The notes: generated by a model from the sequence alone, not told the origin. Numbered from the stretch's first letter, positions 1 to 6,825 are shown. The stretch is DNA of 9,065 nt from Acidobacteriota bacterium (GCA_023380575.1 JAMCRM010000200.1:1-9065), one strand, 5' to 3'. Numbers and translations are program-made.

Positions 1-1089
1 ACCGGTTACGCCAGCGTGGAAACCGCCGTGCAAGCACTCAAGCGCGGCGCCTACGACTACATCACCAAACCGGTGGACCCCGACGAACTCTCGCACCTGG
101 TGGCGAAAGCCCTGGAACACCGGCGCGCGCGCCGGGAGGTGGCGCGGCTCCGCGAGAACTTGCAGGAGATTTTTCCCAGCACAGAGCTGATCGGCAAGAG
201 CCCGGCCATGAAGAGCGTGGTGGAGCACATCGAGATGGTGGCCCCCACCGACGCCACCGTGCTCATCACGGGCGAGAGCGGCACGGGCAAGGAAGTGGTG
301 GCGCGGGCGATTCACGCCGCCAGCCCGCGGCGCTACATGCCCATGGTGGCCATCCATTGCGGCGCGCTCACCGAAACGCTGCTCGAAAGCGAACTGTTCG
401 GCCACGAAAGGGGAGCCTTTACGGGGGCACAGTACCGCAAGAAGGGCAAGTTCGAGGTGGCCGACGGCGGGACCGTGTTTCTGGATGAGATCAGCGATAT
501 CAGCCTGAAGACTCAGAGCGACATGCTGCGTGTGCTCCAGGAGAAGGAGATTGTGCGGGTAGGCGGCAACCAGCCGATCAAGGTGGATTTCCGGTGCATC
601 GCGGCTACCAACAAGAACCTGGAGGGCCTGGTGAAGGCCGGGACATTCCGTCCGGACCTGTACTACCGGCTGCACGTTTTCTGTATTGAATTGCCGCCTC
701 TGCGGGACCGCCGCGAGGACATTCCGCTGCTGGTGAGCCATTTTCTGAACAAGTTCTGCATGGCCACCAGCCGGCCCGTGCCGCAGGTTTCGCAGGATGC
801 CATGGACCTGCTGATTCGTCACGACTGGCCGGGGAACGTGCGGGAACTGGAGAACGCGGTGGAACGGGCGCTGGTGGTGGGCCGGGCCAACGAGATCCGG
901 GCCACGGACTTCTCCTTCCAGTTCCAGAACGAGCCGATGCCGGCGGGCCGCACACTTGATGACGTGGAGCGCGCGCACATCGAGCGTGTTCTTCGCGAAA
1001 CCGACAACAACCTGTCACGGGCCGCGCGCATTCTGGACATCGACCGGACCACCCTGTACAACAAACTGCGGCGCTACGGCCTCAAGTGA
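1..1089 (+). CDS. NtrC-family sigma-54-dependent response regulator (5' end outside window)
   Basis: Transcriptional activator of sigma-54 promoters, presumably phosphorylated by a partner histidine kinase that is not in view. The reading frame is open from the first base, and the residues [20 protein letters not shown], followed by ITKPVD, are the end of a receiver domain; the conserved receiver lysine is present (residue 23 counting from base 1). The phospho-acceptor aspartate lies outside the window. The AAA+ domain spans about residues 62-290: Walker A GESGTGKE (91-98), the sigma-54-contacting GAFTGA loop (138-143), Walker B TVFLDE (about 158-163), the RPDLYYR arginine-finger region (217-223) and [11 protein letters not shown] Fis-type HTH ends the protein (about 341-362). 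All activator motifs are intact, so it should be functional. Its TGA overlaps the GTG of the metalloprotease gene. The DNA target is unknown. Confidence 0.96.
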   Translation, partial: TGYASVETAVQALKRGAYDYITKPVDPDELSHLVAKALEHRRARREVARLRENLQEIFPSTELIGKSPAMKSVVEHIEMVAPTDATVLITGESGTGKEVVARAIHAASPRRYMPMVAIHCGALTETLLESELFGHERGAFTGAQYRKKGKFEVADGGTVFLDEISDISLKTQSDMLRVLQEKEIVRVGGNQPIKVDFRCIAATNKNLEGLVKAGTFRPDLYYRLHVFCIELPPLRDRREDIPLLVSHFLNKFCMATSRPVPQVSQDAMDLLIRHDWPGNVRELENAVERALVVGRANEIRATDFSFQFQNEPMPAGRTLDDVERAHIERVLRETDNNLSRAARILDIDRTTLYNKLRRYGLK

Positions 1090-1643
1090 CGTCCATCCAC
1101 CTTGTGGGAGTAGGAGCCTTCGGCGTGCAGCCCGCGGCGGCGGTGCTGGAAACGCTTGCCGAAGCGCTCCCGCCTGTCTTCCAGGTGTCCTGCCAAGTGC
1201 GCCATCAAGGGTTGGATGCAGCGGCTGCGCTGGATCCCAACCGGGGGCAGTACTACTCGACGGAGATTCTCAAGCGGCTGCTGCCGCTGGCGGGCCCGGA
1301 GACACGAGTGCTGGGAGTGACGGTGCTGGATCTTTACGTTCCGGTCCTGACATTCGTGTTTGGGGAGGCGCAACTCGAAGGCCCCTGCGCGCTGGTGTCG
1401 CTCCATCGGCTGCGTGAATCTTTTTACGGCTTGCCGGAACGTCGCGAACTGACGGCGGAGCGGCTGCAGAAGGAGGCGGTGCACGAACTGGGCCACACCT
1501 ACGGGCTGCGCCATTGCCCGGACTGGCGCTGTGTCATGGCCTCCAGCCACGGGGTGGAGTTGCTGGATGTAAAAGGCGCGGATTTTTGCCAGCGCTGCCG
1601 CCGTGCGGTGGTGGCACAGGACATGGTGCTCAGCGCACGATAG
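1086..1643 (+). CDS. amzA: Archaemetzincin-family zinc metalloprotease
   Basis: Predicted 185-residue zinc-dependent peptidase of the archaemetzincin family (M54). The signature reads HELGHTYGLRH at residues 133-143: three zinc-binding histidines (H133, H137, H143) and the catalytic base E134. It is followed by C144, C149, M151 (the Met-turn) and C168-x2-C171, the four cysteines that bind a second structural zinc. The family pattern I recall is HExxHxxGx3Cx4CxMx17CxxC; here the last spacing is 16. Length fits the family. No signal peptide or TM helix is visible, so it is probably cytoplasmic. The GTG start overlaps the upstream stop as GTGA, and no clear Shine-Dalgarno is seen, so translation probably depends on the upstream regulator gene. 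The next GTG (1104) would cut into the first beta strand. The substrate is unknown. Archaemetzincins are common in archaea and patchy in bacteria. Confidence 0.93.
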   Translation: MTSIHLVGVGAFGVQPAAAVLETLAEALPPVFQVSCQVRHQGLDAAAALDPNRGQYYSTEILKRLLPLAGPETRVLGVTVLDLYVPVLTFVFGEAQLEGPCALVSLHRLRESFYGLPERRELTAERLQKEAVHELGHTYGLRHCPDWRCVMASSHGVELLDVKGADFCQRCRRAVVAQDMVLSAR

Positions 1644-1649
1644 CGCCGC

Positions 1650-1692
1650 CCATGCCGGCCCGAGGTCCGGCATGGCAGCCTGGAAAGGCTGC
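1650..1692. terminator. Tandem hairpins between convergent genes, likely bidirectional terminator
   Basis: Two perfect inverted repeats sit between the convergent stops at 1643 and 1700. The first is CCATGCCGG (1650-1658) with CCGGCATGG (1667-1675), 9 bp with an 8-base loop. The second is GCAGCCT (1675-1681) with AGGCTGC (1686-1692), 7 bp with a GGAA tetraloop. They share base 1675. Neither has a clean U-tract on either strand, so intrinsic termination is inferred from position and stem strength. Confidence 0.55.
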
Positions 1693-1699
1693 TTCACCT

Positions 1700-3274
1700 T
1701 CAGGGCTTGGTGATGGCGATCAGCTCGATGCCTTCCTTCTTGCCCAGGTTCCTGGAGTATTGCTTGTCCTTGGCGTCGTTCCAGTGCTCGTGCACCCCGC
1801 AACTGGTCAGGGGCTTGCCATCCCCGTTGGGGTCGTACACCGTGCCGGAAGGAGGCTTGGGCGCCAGGGCGGCTTCATGCAGGTAGTTGTCCGGGTTGCC
1901 GCGCACCTGCGTGGCGCGGGGTTCGTTGCGGAGCAGGTCCAGCCCCACCGAGTCGATGGCGATGGGATCCTGGGAAACCAGCAGGCTGGAGGCCCACTGG
2001 TTGCCGAAGGAGGCCCAGCGGTAGACATAGCCTTCGTTGTGCTCGGCCGTGTACAGGCCATCCAGCAGATATAACAGCGTTTTGCCGCCGAAATGCTTGT
2101 ACCCGATCAGGTCCACCAGGCAGGCGTAGGAACCCATGTCCCGGTCGCGGTCGCCGGTGGAATGCAGCACACGCGGAATCCAGCCGCCGTCGTTGGGGAA
2201 GTACACCGAGCCGAAGTGATTCTTGGCGGTCAGGGTGACGCCGAACAGCCCGTGCGCGCGGAGCAGTGCGAAGTTGATGAGGTACTTGGCCTCGGTTACA
2301 GTTTTCGGCGGATAGGCCACGGGCAGGTCGGGATCGGCAAAATGAATGGGGGCGTTCATGTCCGGCTCCGCCAGCACGCGCCCGTTGATGCCCTTGCCGG
2401 GGCCGGAGACGTACTTGACTGCCTTGAAGTTCGGATTCGGATTGGCCCTGATTTTGTTATAGATGGGGTCGCCGACCCAGCGGCCCGTGCAAGCCTCGTA
2501 CAAGGTGATATCTTCGCCGCGCACGCCCGCCTTTTCGATCAACTGGGAGACGAGGGCATACACCATGTGGGGACTATGGGTGCCGATGGAGGGACCCCAA
2601 GTGCGGCGGTCCTGGTTGCCGTTGACCTTGATGGCGATCTTCTCACCCGGCTTGTACCCGGCCTTGCCGCCACCGTGGGTCTCGTTGAAGAAGCTGAACA
2701 GGGACTGCCAGGCCGCTTTGTCCGTTTTCTGGCCGGTAAGCGACTGAAGCGAACGGGACATCATGCCGTTGACGGCTTCCTGGTCGTTGTTTGCGTCATC
2801 CCACCAGTTCCCGGTCTTGCCATCCCACTTGGCCGCGGAGGCATCGCGATCCCATACGACCCTGCCGGGGAAAATGCCCTTTCCGGCGCCCATGGGGGTA
2901 TTGGGCGGTTCGGAGGGCGTGAAGTGCTGGGTCCCCTGGCCCATTTGGGCAACCGCGTCGAACGTGGTGGCGAGAGGCAGCCAGAGGGCCATGGCGGCCA
3001 GCAGCAAGCCCGCCGCGGCCAACGCGACGCGGCTGCGGCCGGCCAGGCGCAGGGCGCGGGAATAGAGCGCCTTCATGCTGAGCAGCCCGGCTAGCCAGAG
3101 AACGAATCCGCTGGCTAGGGGCGCGGCGGCCCGCTGGCAGGGGTAAGCCGCACGGGAGGGTTTCGGAACCACTCGCACAAGGAACCATACCAGAGAAGCA
3201 AATCCGGTGATGGCCGCGGCCACCTTCAGCCGGCCATGCTTCGCGCAGGATTGCTGCTCACACGGATGATGCAT
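1700..3274 (-). CDS. Membrane-anchored DUF362 domain protein
   Basis: A 524-residue protein of unknown biochemical function. The N-terminus has three hydrophobic segments (about residues 18-35, 53-68 and 83-105) separated by a conserved-looking stretch, VPKPSRAAYPCQRAAAPLAS (residues 36-55). The large C-terminal part (about 130-524) is a DUF362-like domain: KIAIKVNGN (212-220), a G-x-H-x-x-H-M block near 231-237, LTAKNHFGSVY (348-358) and DPIAIDSVGLDLL (436-448). A DPNGDG loop at 481-486 resembles a calcium-binding DxNxDG loop, but the usual acidic residue at loop position 12 is missing. The large domain is probably extracytoplasmic, though the topology is inferred. The ATG start is well supported by a GGAGG Shine-Dalgarno (3283-3287) eight bases upstream and a good promoter. 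It converges on the metalloprotease gene and is separated from the JAMM-TonB gene by 72 bases. Confidence 0.85.
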   Translation of the reverse strand: MHHPCEQQSCAKHGRLKVAAAITGFASLVWFLVRVVPKPSRAAYPCQRAAAPLASGFVLWLAGLLSMKALYSRALRLAGRSRVALAAAGLLLAAMALWLPLATTFDAVAQMGQGTQHFTPSEPPNTPMGAGKGIFPGRVVWDRDASAAKWDGKTGNWWDDANNDQEAVNGMMSRSLQSLTGQKTDKAAWQSLFSFFNETHGGGKAGYKPGEKIAIKVNGNQDRRTWGPSIGTHSPHMVYALVSQLIEKAGVRGEDITLYEACTGRWVGDPIYNKIRANPNPNFKAVKYVSGPGKGINGRVLAEPDMNAPIHFADPDLPVAYPPKTVTEAKYLINFALLRAHGLFGVTLTAKNHFGSVYFPNDGGWIPRVLHSTGDRDRDMGSYACLVDLIGYKHFGGKTLLYLLDGLYTAEHNEGYVYRWASFGNQWASSLLVSQDPIAIDSVGLDLLRNEPRATQVRGNPDNYLHEAALAPKPPSGTVYDPNGDGKPLTSCGVHEHWNDAKDKQYSRNLGKKEGIELIAITKP

Positions 3275-3299
3275 GAGTTTCGCCTCCGATTGAAGCCCA

Positions 3300-3329
3300 A
3301 TTATAAGCCAAGGCGCTTGCCGCTGTCAT
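3300..3329 (-). promoter_or_regulatory. Sigma-70-type promoter for the DUF362 gene
   Basis: On the minus strand, ATGACA (3329-3324, five of six matches to TTGACA) is followed by an 18-base spacer and a perfect TATAAT (3305-3300). The predicted transcript start is near 3293, giving a leader of about 19 bases that contains the GGAGG Shine-Dalgarno at 3287-3283 before the ATG at 3274. The -35 element lies inside a hairpin (3320-3337) just downstream of the preceding gene. Confidence 0.7.
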
Positions 3330-3337
3330 GGCAGCGG
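3320..3337 (-). terminator. Possible terminator hairpin after the JAMM-TonB gene
   Basis: CCGCTG (3320-3325) pairs with CAGCGG (3332-3337) across a six-base loop, ten bases beyond the stop of the JAMM-TonB gene. There is no U-tract after it on the minus strand, so termination is uncertain. It overlaps the -35 region of the DUF362 promoter. Confidence 0.3.
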
Positions 3338-3346
3338 GGTCTGTTT

Positions 3347-5014
3347 TCAGCGCCGGAAGCGAAAATGTAACACCATTTCGCTGGAGACCGGCCTGCCGTT
3401 CCTCTCGGCGGGTTGAAACTCCCATTCGCGGGCGGCGTCCCGGACGAGTCCAGCCACCATGGGCTGCGTTCCCCTGCGCAGGAACTCCGTTCCCAGCACG
3501 CGGCCGGTCTCGTCGATGCGGACTTTGAGGTCCACTTCATCGGTATCGTCCGCCAGGAGGCTGGGCGGCACGGCGGGCTTCACTTCGCGCAGCGGGCGCG
3601 GCGGCGCGAAACCGTCACGGGTGTTGTGCTTGCCGCGCAAACGGCGCAGCAGAGGAATCCTGGAGACTACCCGGGAAAGGCCGGAGGGTGGCGCAGGTTC
3701 GGCGGTCACGGTGGCCTGCGTGTGCAGTCTGGCGAGGGGTTCCGGCGCCAGGTGGACTTCAGGTGGTACGGCCGCCGGAATATTCGAGGGCGGCTCGATG
3801 AGCGCCGTCCGGGGCGCCGGACGCCTGGGAGGAAAGAGACGGTCGGCTCCCCCGGACGCTCCACGCCTGCCAAAATGGACGGTGCGGGGCTTCAACTCCG
3901 GATATGAAGCATCTGCGTCCTCGCGATCCCCGGAAGGCGGCGCCGGCACGGGCAGCGGTGTCAGGGCCTGCGCGGGGATCTCATGGACGGGCGGCCGCAC
4001 TGTGGCCGCCGCGGGAGCAAAAGTCCGGACGATCTCGCTACGCACGCCCCCGGCGCCGTTCACACGGAAATCGAAAGCCACATCCGGCGTGGAAGGGAAG
4101 TAGACGATGCTGCCCAGCGCCAGTTCCCGCGAGGTCAGCCGCATTTCATATGCGCTCACTCCGTCGGTGATCTTGACAACGGCGCCCCGGGCGCGCCGCA
4201 CCAGCGGCGAAGTCTTGTCCCAGAGGAGTTTGAGGGCCGGACCATCCTTTTCGACGTGCAGCGCCAACAGCGGAGCGGGCGCACCGTGATGCAGCGACAG
4301 TATGCCGACGGAGAGGAGCGCGGCCGCAGTTCCGGTGGCAACCCACAAGCGCTTGTCACGAAAGAACCCGAATTGCGGCAGTGTCCAGCGCGGAGCGGCC
4401 GGTTCCGGCGGCTGTTCCTGGGGACGGGGCGATGGCTGCGGGGCTTCGGAAGGACGCGGCACGATGCGGTATTCCCCGGCGAGCAGTTGGCGGCTCTCGA
4501 ACGGAAACGAAAGGTACGGGGCTTGGCGCCGCAGGTCGCCGTCCTCCCAGAAAAAGAAGCCGGCCTGGGCTTCGCCTGAAGCCGGCCGTATGAGCAGGAA
4601 AACGTGATTCGGATGGTTAAAGTAATCGTTGATGATGGAGAAGTCATCCTGGTCTAAATAAAGGCCGGGACGCGTGTGAAGCCGGAAGTATCCAACAACC
4701 GTAAGACGGCTCTGGGCGGCGTGGCGCAATCTCTTTTCAAGCGCGGCGCGATCCTTGCCGGAGAGGACATAGGAAGGTCCGCGGCTATGTTCGGACACCA
4801 GGGGCTCAAAGTCCTCTACGACGGTTACGCGCGGGTCGGAAGACTCGAATTTGCCCAGCAGCAGGCCGCCGCTCTCGGCAGCCCGCTGCCCCTCGCGCTG
4901 TGCGCGGGCTTCGAGCGTCGCGCCCATGCGCTCGATGGCCTGGAGGCTCAGATGGATCGCGATCTGTTTGCCGGGAGGTTCCCAAACATACACCGGCGCT
5001 ACACGCAACGGCAT
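3347..5014 (-). CDS. Degenerate JAMM/MPN domain - TM - TonB C-terminal fusion protein
   Basis: A 555-residue single-pass membrane protein. Residues about 18-165 resemble a JAMM/Mov34-type (MPN) fold: ESGGLLLG at 47-54, then VVGYFRLHTRPGLYLDQDDF (residues 106-125). The metal motif HxHx7SxxD is altered here to R111-x-H113-x7-D121-xx-D124, so isopeptidase activity is doubtful. A proline-rich linker (185-210) leads to one TM helix (about 223-241). Residues about 248-332 look like a beta-rich, FN3-like domain, and about 335-478 is a proline-rich stretch. The C-terminus (about 479-555) is a TonB-type domain with REWEFQPAERNGRPV, usual for energy-transducing TonB proteins. The inferred topology is MPN domain in the cytoplasm and TonB domain in the periplasm. 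ATG at 5014 is chosen; an in-frame TTG at 5020 would add two residues. No good Shine-Dalgarno is seen. No ExbB, ExbD or TonB-dependent receptor gene is in view. The biological role is unknown. Confidence 0.82.
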   Translation of the reverse strand: MPLRVAPVYVWEPPGKQIAIHLSLQAIERMGATLEARAQREGQRAAESGGLLLGKFESSDPRVTVVEDFEPLVSEHSRGPSYVLSGKDRAALEKRLRHAAQSRLTVVGYFRLHTRPGLYLDQDDFSIINDYFNHPNHVFLLIRPASGEAQAGFFFWEDGDLRRQAPYLSFPFESRQLLAGEYRIVPRPSEAPQPSPRPQEQPPEPAAPRWTLPQFGFFRDKRLWVATGTAAALLSVGILSLHHGAPAPLLALHVEKDGPALKLLWDKTSPLVRRARGAVVKITDGVSAYEMRLTSRELALGSIVYFPSTPDVAFDFRVNGAGGVRSEIVRTFAPAAATVRPPVHEIPAQALTPLPVPAPPSGDREDADASYPELKPRTVHFGRRGASGGADRLFPPRRPAPRTALIEPPSNIPAAVPPEVHLAPEPLARLHTQATVTAEPAPPSGLSRVVSRIPLLRRLRGKHNTRDGFAPPRPLREVKPAVPPSLLADDTDEVDLKVRIDETGRVLGTEFLRRGTQPMVAGLVRDAAREWEFQPAERNGRPVSSEMVLHFRFRR

Positions 5015-5019
5015 TGCCA
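5004..5019 (-). promoter_or_regulatory. Sigma-54-like -24/-12 sequence at the start of the JAMM-TonB gene (uncertain)
   Basis: The minus strand reads TGGCAATGCCGTTGCG, matching the sigma-54 consensus TGGCAC-N5-TTGC at TGGCA and TTGC with the required GG-N10-GC spacing. Transcription from it would begin near 4993, inside the reading frame about seven codons after the ATG. It is therefore either a chance match, an internal promoter, or a sign that translation starts further downstream. It is listed because a sigma-54 activator lies in the same window. Confidence 0.25.
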
Positions 5020-5109
5020 AAAAGAGGATACCCCGGGCGTTCCAGGGCAGGCAATTCTATTGCAGCTTCGCCGGTAGGATCCGATACAAACGGCCGGAGC
5101 CGGGAGCCT

Positions 5110-5289
5110 TCAGTTGCGGGAAGGATCGGGCTTGGTCTGCTGCTGCTCGACCAGATGCCAGTTGCCGCGGCCGCACATGTTTTCGCACGCGGGGAAGGAC
5201 TGGCCCGCAGTGAAGCTCTTCGGTAGTTTGCAGACGGTACACCAGTAAATGCCGGAATGGGGGACGGTAGTGCCAGGTTTGTGATTCAT
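5110..5289 (-). CDS. Small four-cysteine zinc-ribbon-like protein
   Basis: A 59-residue protein with C17-x2-C20 (in YWCTVCKLPK) and C35-x3-C39 (in FPACENMCGRG), followed by NWHLVEQQQ. Two spaced cysteine knuckles with aromatic residues before the first, and FPxC before the second, suggest a small zinc-ribbon or rubredoxin-like metal-binding fold. There is no signal peptide or TM helix, so it is probably cytoplasmic. The start codon is well supported: its ATG overlaps the TGA of the HAD phosphatase gene as ATGA (5286-5289), with a weak GGAAG about nine bases upstream. It is therefore probably co-translated with the phosphatase. The stop is followed by 95 bases before the next ATG. Function is unknown; the case for a real gene rests on the coupling and the ordered cysteines. 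Confidence 0.8.
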   Translation of the reverse strand: MNHKPGTTVPHSGIYWCTVCKLPKSFTAGQSFPACENMCGRGNWHLVEQQQTKPDPSRN

Positions 5290-5951
5290 TGCGAGCTTCC
5301 ATTATGACGCGCGATGACCCAATCCGCCACCGCCTCCATGCGGTCCATGAGGAGATCGGGCGCGGGGTCGGCGAGGCTTTCGGGTTGAAATCCGTAGGTG
5401 ACCCCGATGGCCATGACACCGGCGTTGCGGGCGGTGCGGACGTCCACGGAGCTGTCCCCCACCACGAGGGTGCGTTCGCGCGTGACGTGGCACTCGCGCA
5501 GCAGGGTTTCGACGCCGATCGGATTCGGCTTTTTGAAATCGAAGCTGTTGCCGCCATAGACCTGGCGGAAAAACGGGCCCACCCCGAGGCCCTCGACGAT
5601 GGCGCGGCTGATGCGGACGGGCTTGTTGGTCAGCACCGCCATGAGGACGCCGGCCACGTGCAGGCGTTCCAGGGATTCGCGCACGCCGGGGTAGAGCACG
5701 GTGTAATCGAGCTTGTGCTCGCCGTAGTACTCGAGAAAATACTCGAGGCTCTCCTCCACTTCCGCCTCGGTGGCCTGCTCGCCGAGCGCGCGGCGCATCA
5801 GCATGGGCGCGCCGTTGCCCACGTAGGAGTACACGCGCTGGTTATCGAGCGTGGCCATGCCCATGTGGCGCAGGGTGGCGTTGACGGCCTGGGCCAGGTC
5901 CAGCTTGGAATCGATAAGAGTTCCGTCCAGATCGAAGATGACGAGATCCAT
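5286..5951 (-). CDS. gph: HAD-superfamily hydrolase, phosphoglycolate phosphatase-like
   Basis: A 221-residue phosphatase of the Gph/PGP type, expected to hydrolyse 2-phosphoglycolate or another small phosphate ester using magnesium. Motif I is FDLDGT with nucleophile D7 and acid/base D9. Motif II is VLTNK with T108. Motif III is KKPNP with K141. Motif IV is GDSSVD with D166 and D170. The insert between motifs I and II (about residues 15-85) is the helical C1 cap that sets substrate choice. All catalytic residues are present. ATG at 5951 is chosen because it puts DLVIFDLDGT at the N-terminus as usual for the family; an in-frame TTG at 5978 would add nine residues of poor quality. It lies 35 bases after the fis-like gene and overlaps the zinc-ribbon gene by ATGA. 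The exact substrate cannot be told from sequence, so the gene name is tentative. Confidence 0.9.
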   Translation of the reverse strand: MDLVIFDLDGTLIDSKLDLAQAVNATLRHMGMATLDNQRVYSYVGNGAPMLMRRALGEQATEAEVEESLEYFLEYYGEHKLDYTVLYPGVRESLERLHVAGVLMAVLTNKPVRISRAIVEGLGVGPFFRQVYGGNSFDFKKPNPIGVETLLRECHVTRERTLVVGDSSVDVRTARNAGVMAIGVTYGFQPESLADPAPDLLMDRMEAVADWVIARHNGSSQ

Positions 5952-5986
5952 AGGGGCCGGGGGCGAACACGCCCGCAAATTCCAGT

Positions 5987-6250
5987 TTACGCCGTGGCCT
6001 TGGCGCGGCGCCGGCGCGAAGAGTCGGCGTGCACGGATTTGCGGCGGGGACGGCCCAACTCGTACTCGAGCATCTTTCTTTGCAGGGTATTGCGATGGAT
6101 CCCCAATTGCTTGGCGGCGGCGGAGCGGTTTCCGGAGGTGCGTTCGAGCGTACGCGCGATGAGCGTCTTTTCCAGGATCTCCACGGCCTCTTCCAGGAAA
6201 AAGCCGCTACCGATCAAGTGCTCTACCAGGCTGTCAAATTCTTCTCTCAT
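5987..6250 (-). CDS. Fis-family helix-turn-helix DNA-binding protein
   Basis: An 87-residue protein made of a helical N-terminal part (about residues 1-38) and a Fis-type HTH (about 42-61, containing AAAKQLGIHRNTLQRK), the same fold that ends NtrC-type activators. It has no AAA+ or receiver domain. A basic tail follows (RPRRK, then RRRRAK up to residue 85), which could add non-specific DNA contacts. E. coli Fis is 98 residues with the HTH at the very C-terminus, so the tail here is a difference. The start is firm: the ATG overlaps the cvpA stop as ATGA (6247-6250), and GAGGA lies six bases upstream (6257-6261). It may be a nucleoid-associated protein or a local regulator; the sequence does not show its targets. 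Being between cvpA and a phosphatase gene differs from the dusB-fis arrangement of gammaproteobacteria. Confidence 0.9.
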   Translation of the reverse strand: MREEFDSLVEHLIGSGFFLEEAVEILEKTLIARTLERTSGNRSAAAKQLGIHRNTLQRKMLEYELGRPRRKSVHADSSRRRRAKATA

Positions 6251-6825
6251 TCCGGATCCTCTTTTTTGCTTGGCAGTGCCCGCATTCCTTTGCGCACGGT
6301 ATGGTTCCAGGCGGACTTCACCTCGTCGTAGCTGTCCCGGAAGCCCTCCCGCAATTCATAGGGCGCCATGGAAGCGCAGAAGCGCGCGGCGTCCATGACA
6401 TAGGGCGCGAACTTTGATTCGATTATGGGGCGCGGCGGGTTGGGACCGCGGCCGAATGCCATCACGGCCATCAGCAGGGCTACCGCGATCACCACGCCGC
6501 GAATGGCCCCGAAGCCGGCGCCCAGCAGGCGGTCGAAGAACGACAGGCCTGTGGCCTTCATGAGCCCGCGGAAAATTCTGGCGGCCAGTCCGCCCAGCAG
6601 CACGACGGCGCCGAAAATGAGCAGGAAGCCGACCAGGTTGGCGAGCGGCCGCGAGCGCAAATAGGGGTAGAGATAACCCGCCGCCGTGCCATAGAACCAC
6701 GAGCCGAGCACCAGCCCCGCAATCACCGCGGCGAAGCCTATGAGCTCGCGGGTAAGTCCTTTCGAAAAGGCCGTGACCACCGATCCCGCAACCAGAATCA
6801 GCAGTACGATGTCCAGCCAGTTCAT
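6247..6825 (-). CDS. cvpA: CvpA family membrane protein
   Basis: A 192-residue inner-membrane protein with four hydrophobic segments (about residues 5-20, 28-50, 62-85 and 103-125). The family features are an NWLDIVLLI start, FSKGLTRELIGF at 20-31, and a glycine-rich FFDRLLGAGFGAIRGVVIA block at 96-114. A soluble C-terminal tail (126-192) ends in KKEDPE. CvpA was named for colicin V production in E. coli, where it lies in the purF operon; its biochemical role is not settled and has been linked to envelope stress tolerance. Here too it is tied to purine synthesis: its ATG overlaps the purC stop as ATGA (6822-6825), with GGAA seven bases upstream as a weak Shine-Dalgarno. Its own stop overlaps the fis-like start. 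Confidence 0.93.
   Translation of the reverse strand: MNWLDIVLLILVAGSVVTAFSKGLTRELIGFAAVIAGLVLGSWFYGTAAGYLYPYLRSRPLANLVGFLLIFGAVVLLGGLAARIFRGLMKATGLSFFDRLLGAGFGAIRGVVIAVALLMAVMAFGRGPNPPRPIIESKFAPYVMDAARFCASMAPYELREGFRDSYDEVKSAWNHTVRKGMRALPSKKEDPE

Noticed and set aside
1074..1802. Open frame of 242 codons on the minus strand
   Set aside because: It is antisense to the archaemetzincin, whose complete zinc motifs identify the coding strand, and also overlaps the end of the DUF362 gene out of frame.
2093..3094. Long open frame of 333 codons on the plus strand
   Set aside because: It lies wholly antisense to the DUF362 gene, has no recognisable domain, and its open state follows from high-GC codon use on the opposite strand.
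3294..3310. TTGGC...TTGGGC resembling a sigma-54 site upstream of the DUF362 gene
   Set aside because: The spacing between the GG and GC elements is 11 rather than 10, and a good sigma-70 TATAAT with a -35 element explains the same bases.
5021..5109. Promoter for the JAMM-TonB gene in the 89-base gap
   Set aside because: A TAGAAT is present on the minus strand but no acceptable -35 sequence lies at the right distance, so I did not call it.
5057..5557. Open frame of 166 codons on the minus strand spanning the zinc-ribbon gene
   Set aside because: It is out of frame with both the HAD motifs and the four-cysteine protein; the alternative frame with ordered cysteines and an ATGA start is better supported.
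5289..6398. Open frame of 369 codons on the plus strand
   Set aside because: It is antisense to the HAD, fis-like and cvpA genes, all of which have clear family motifs; its translation is low-complexity and shows no domain.
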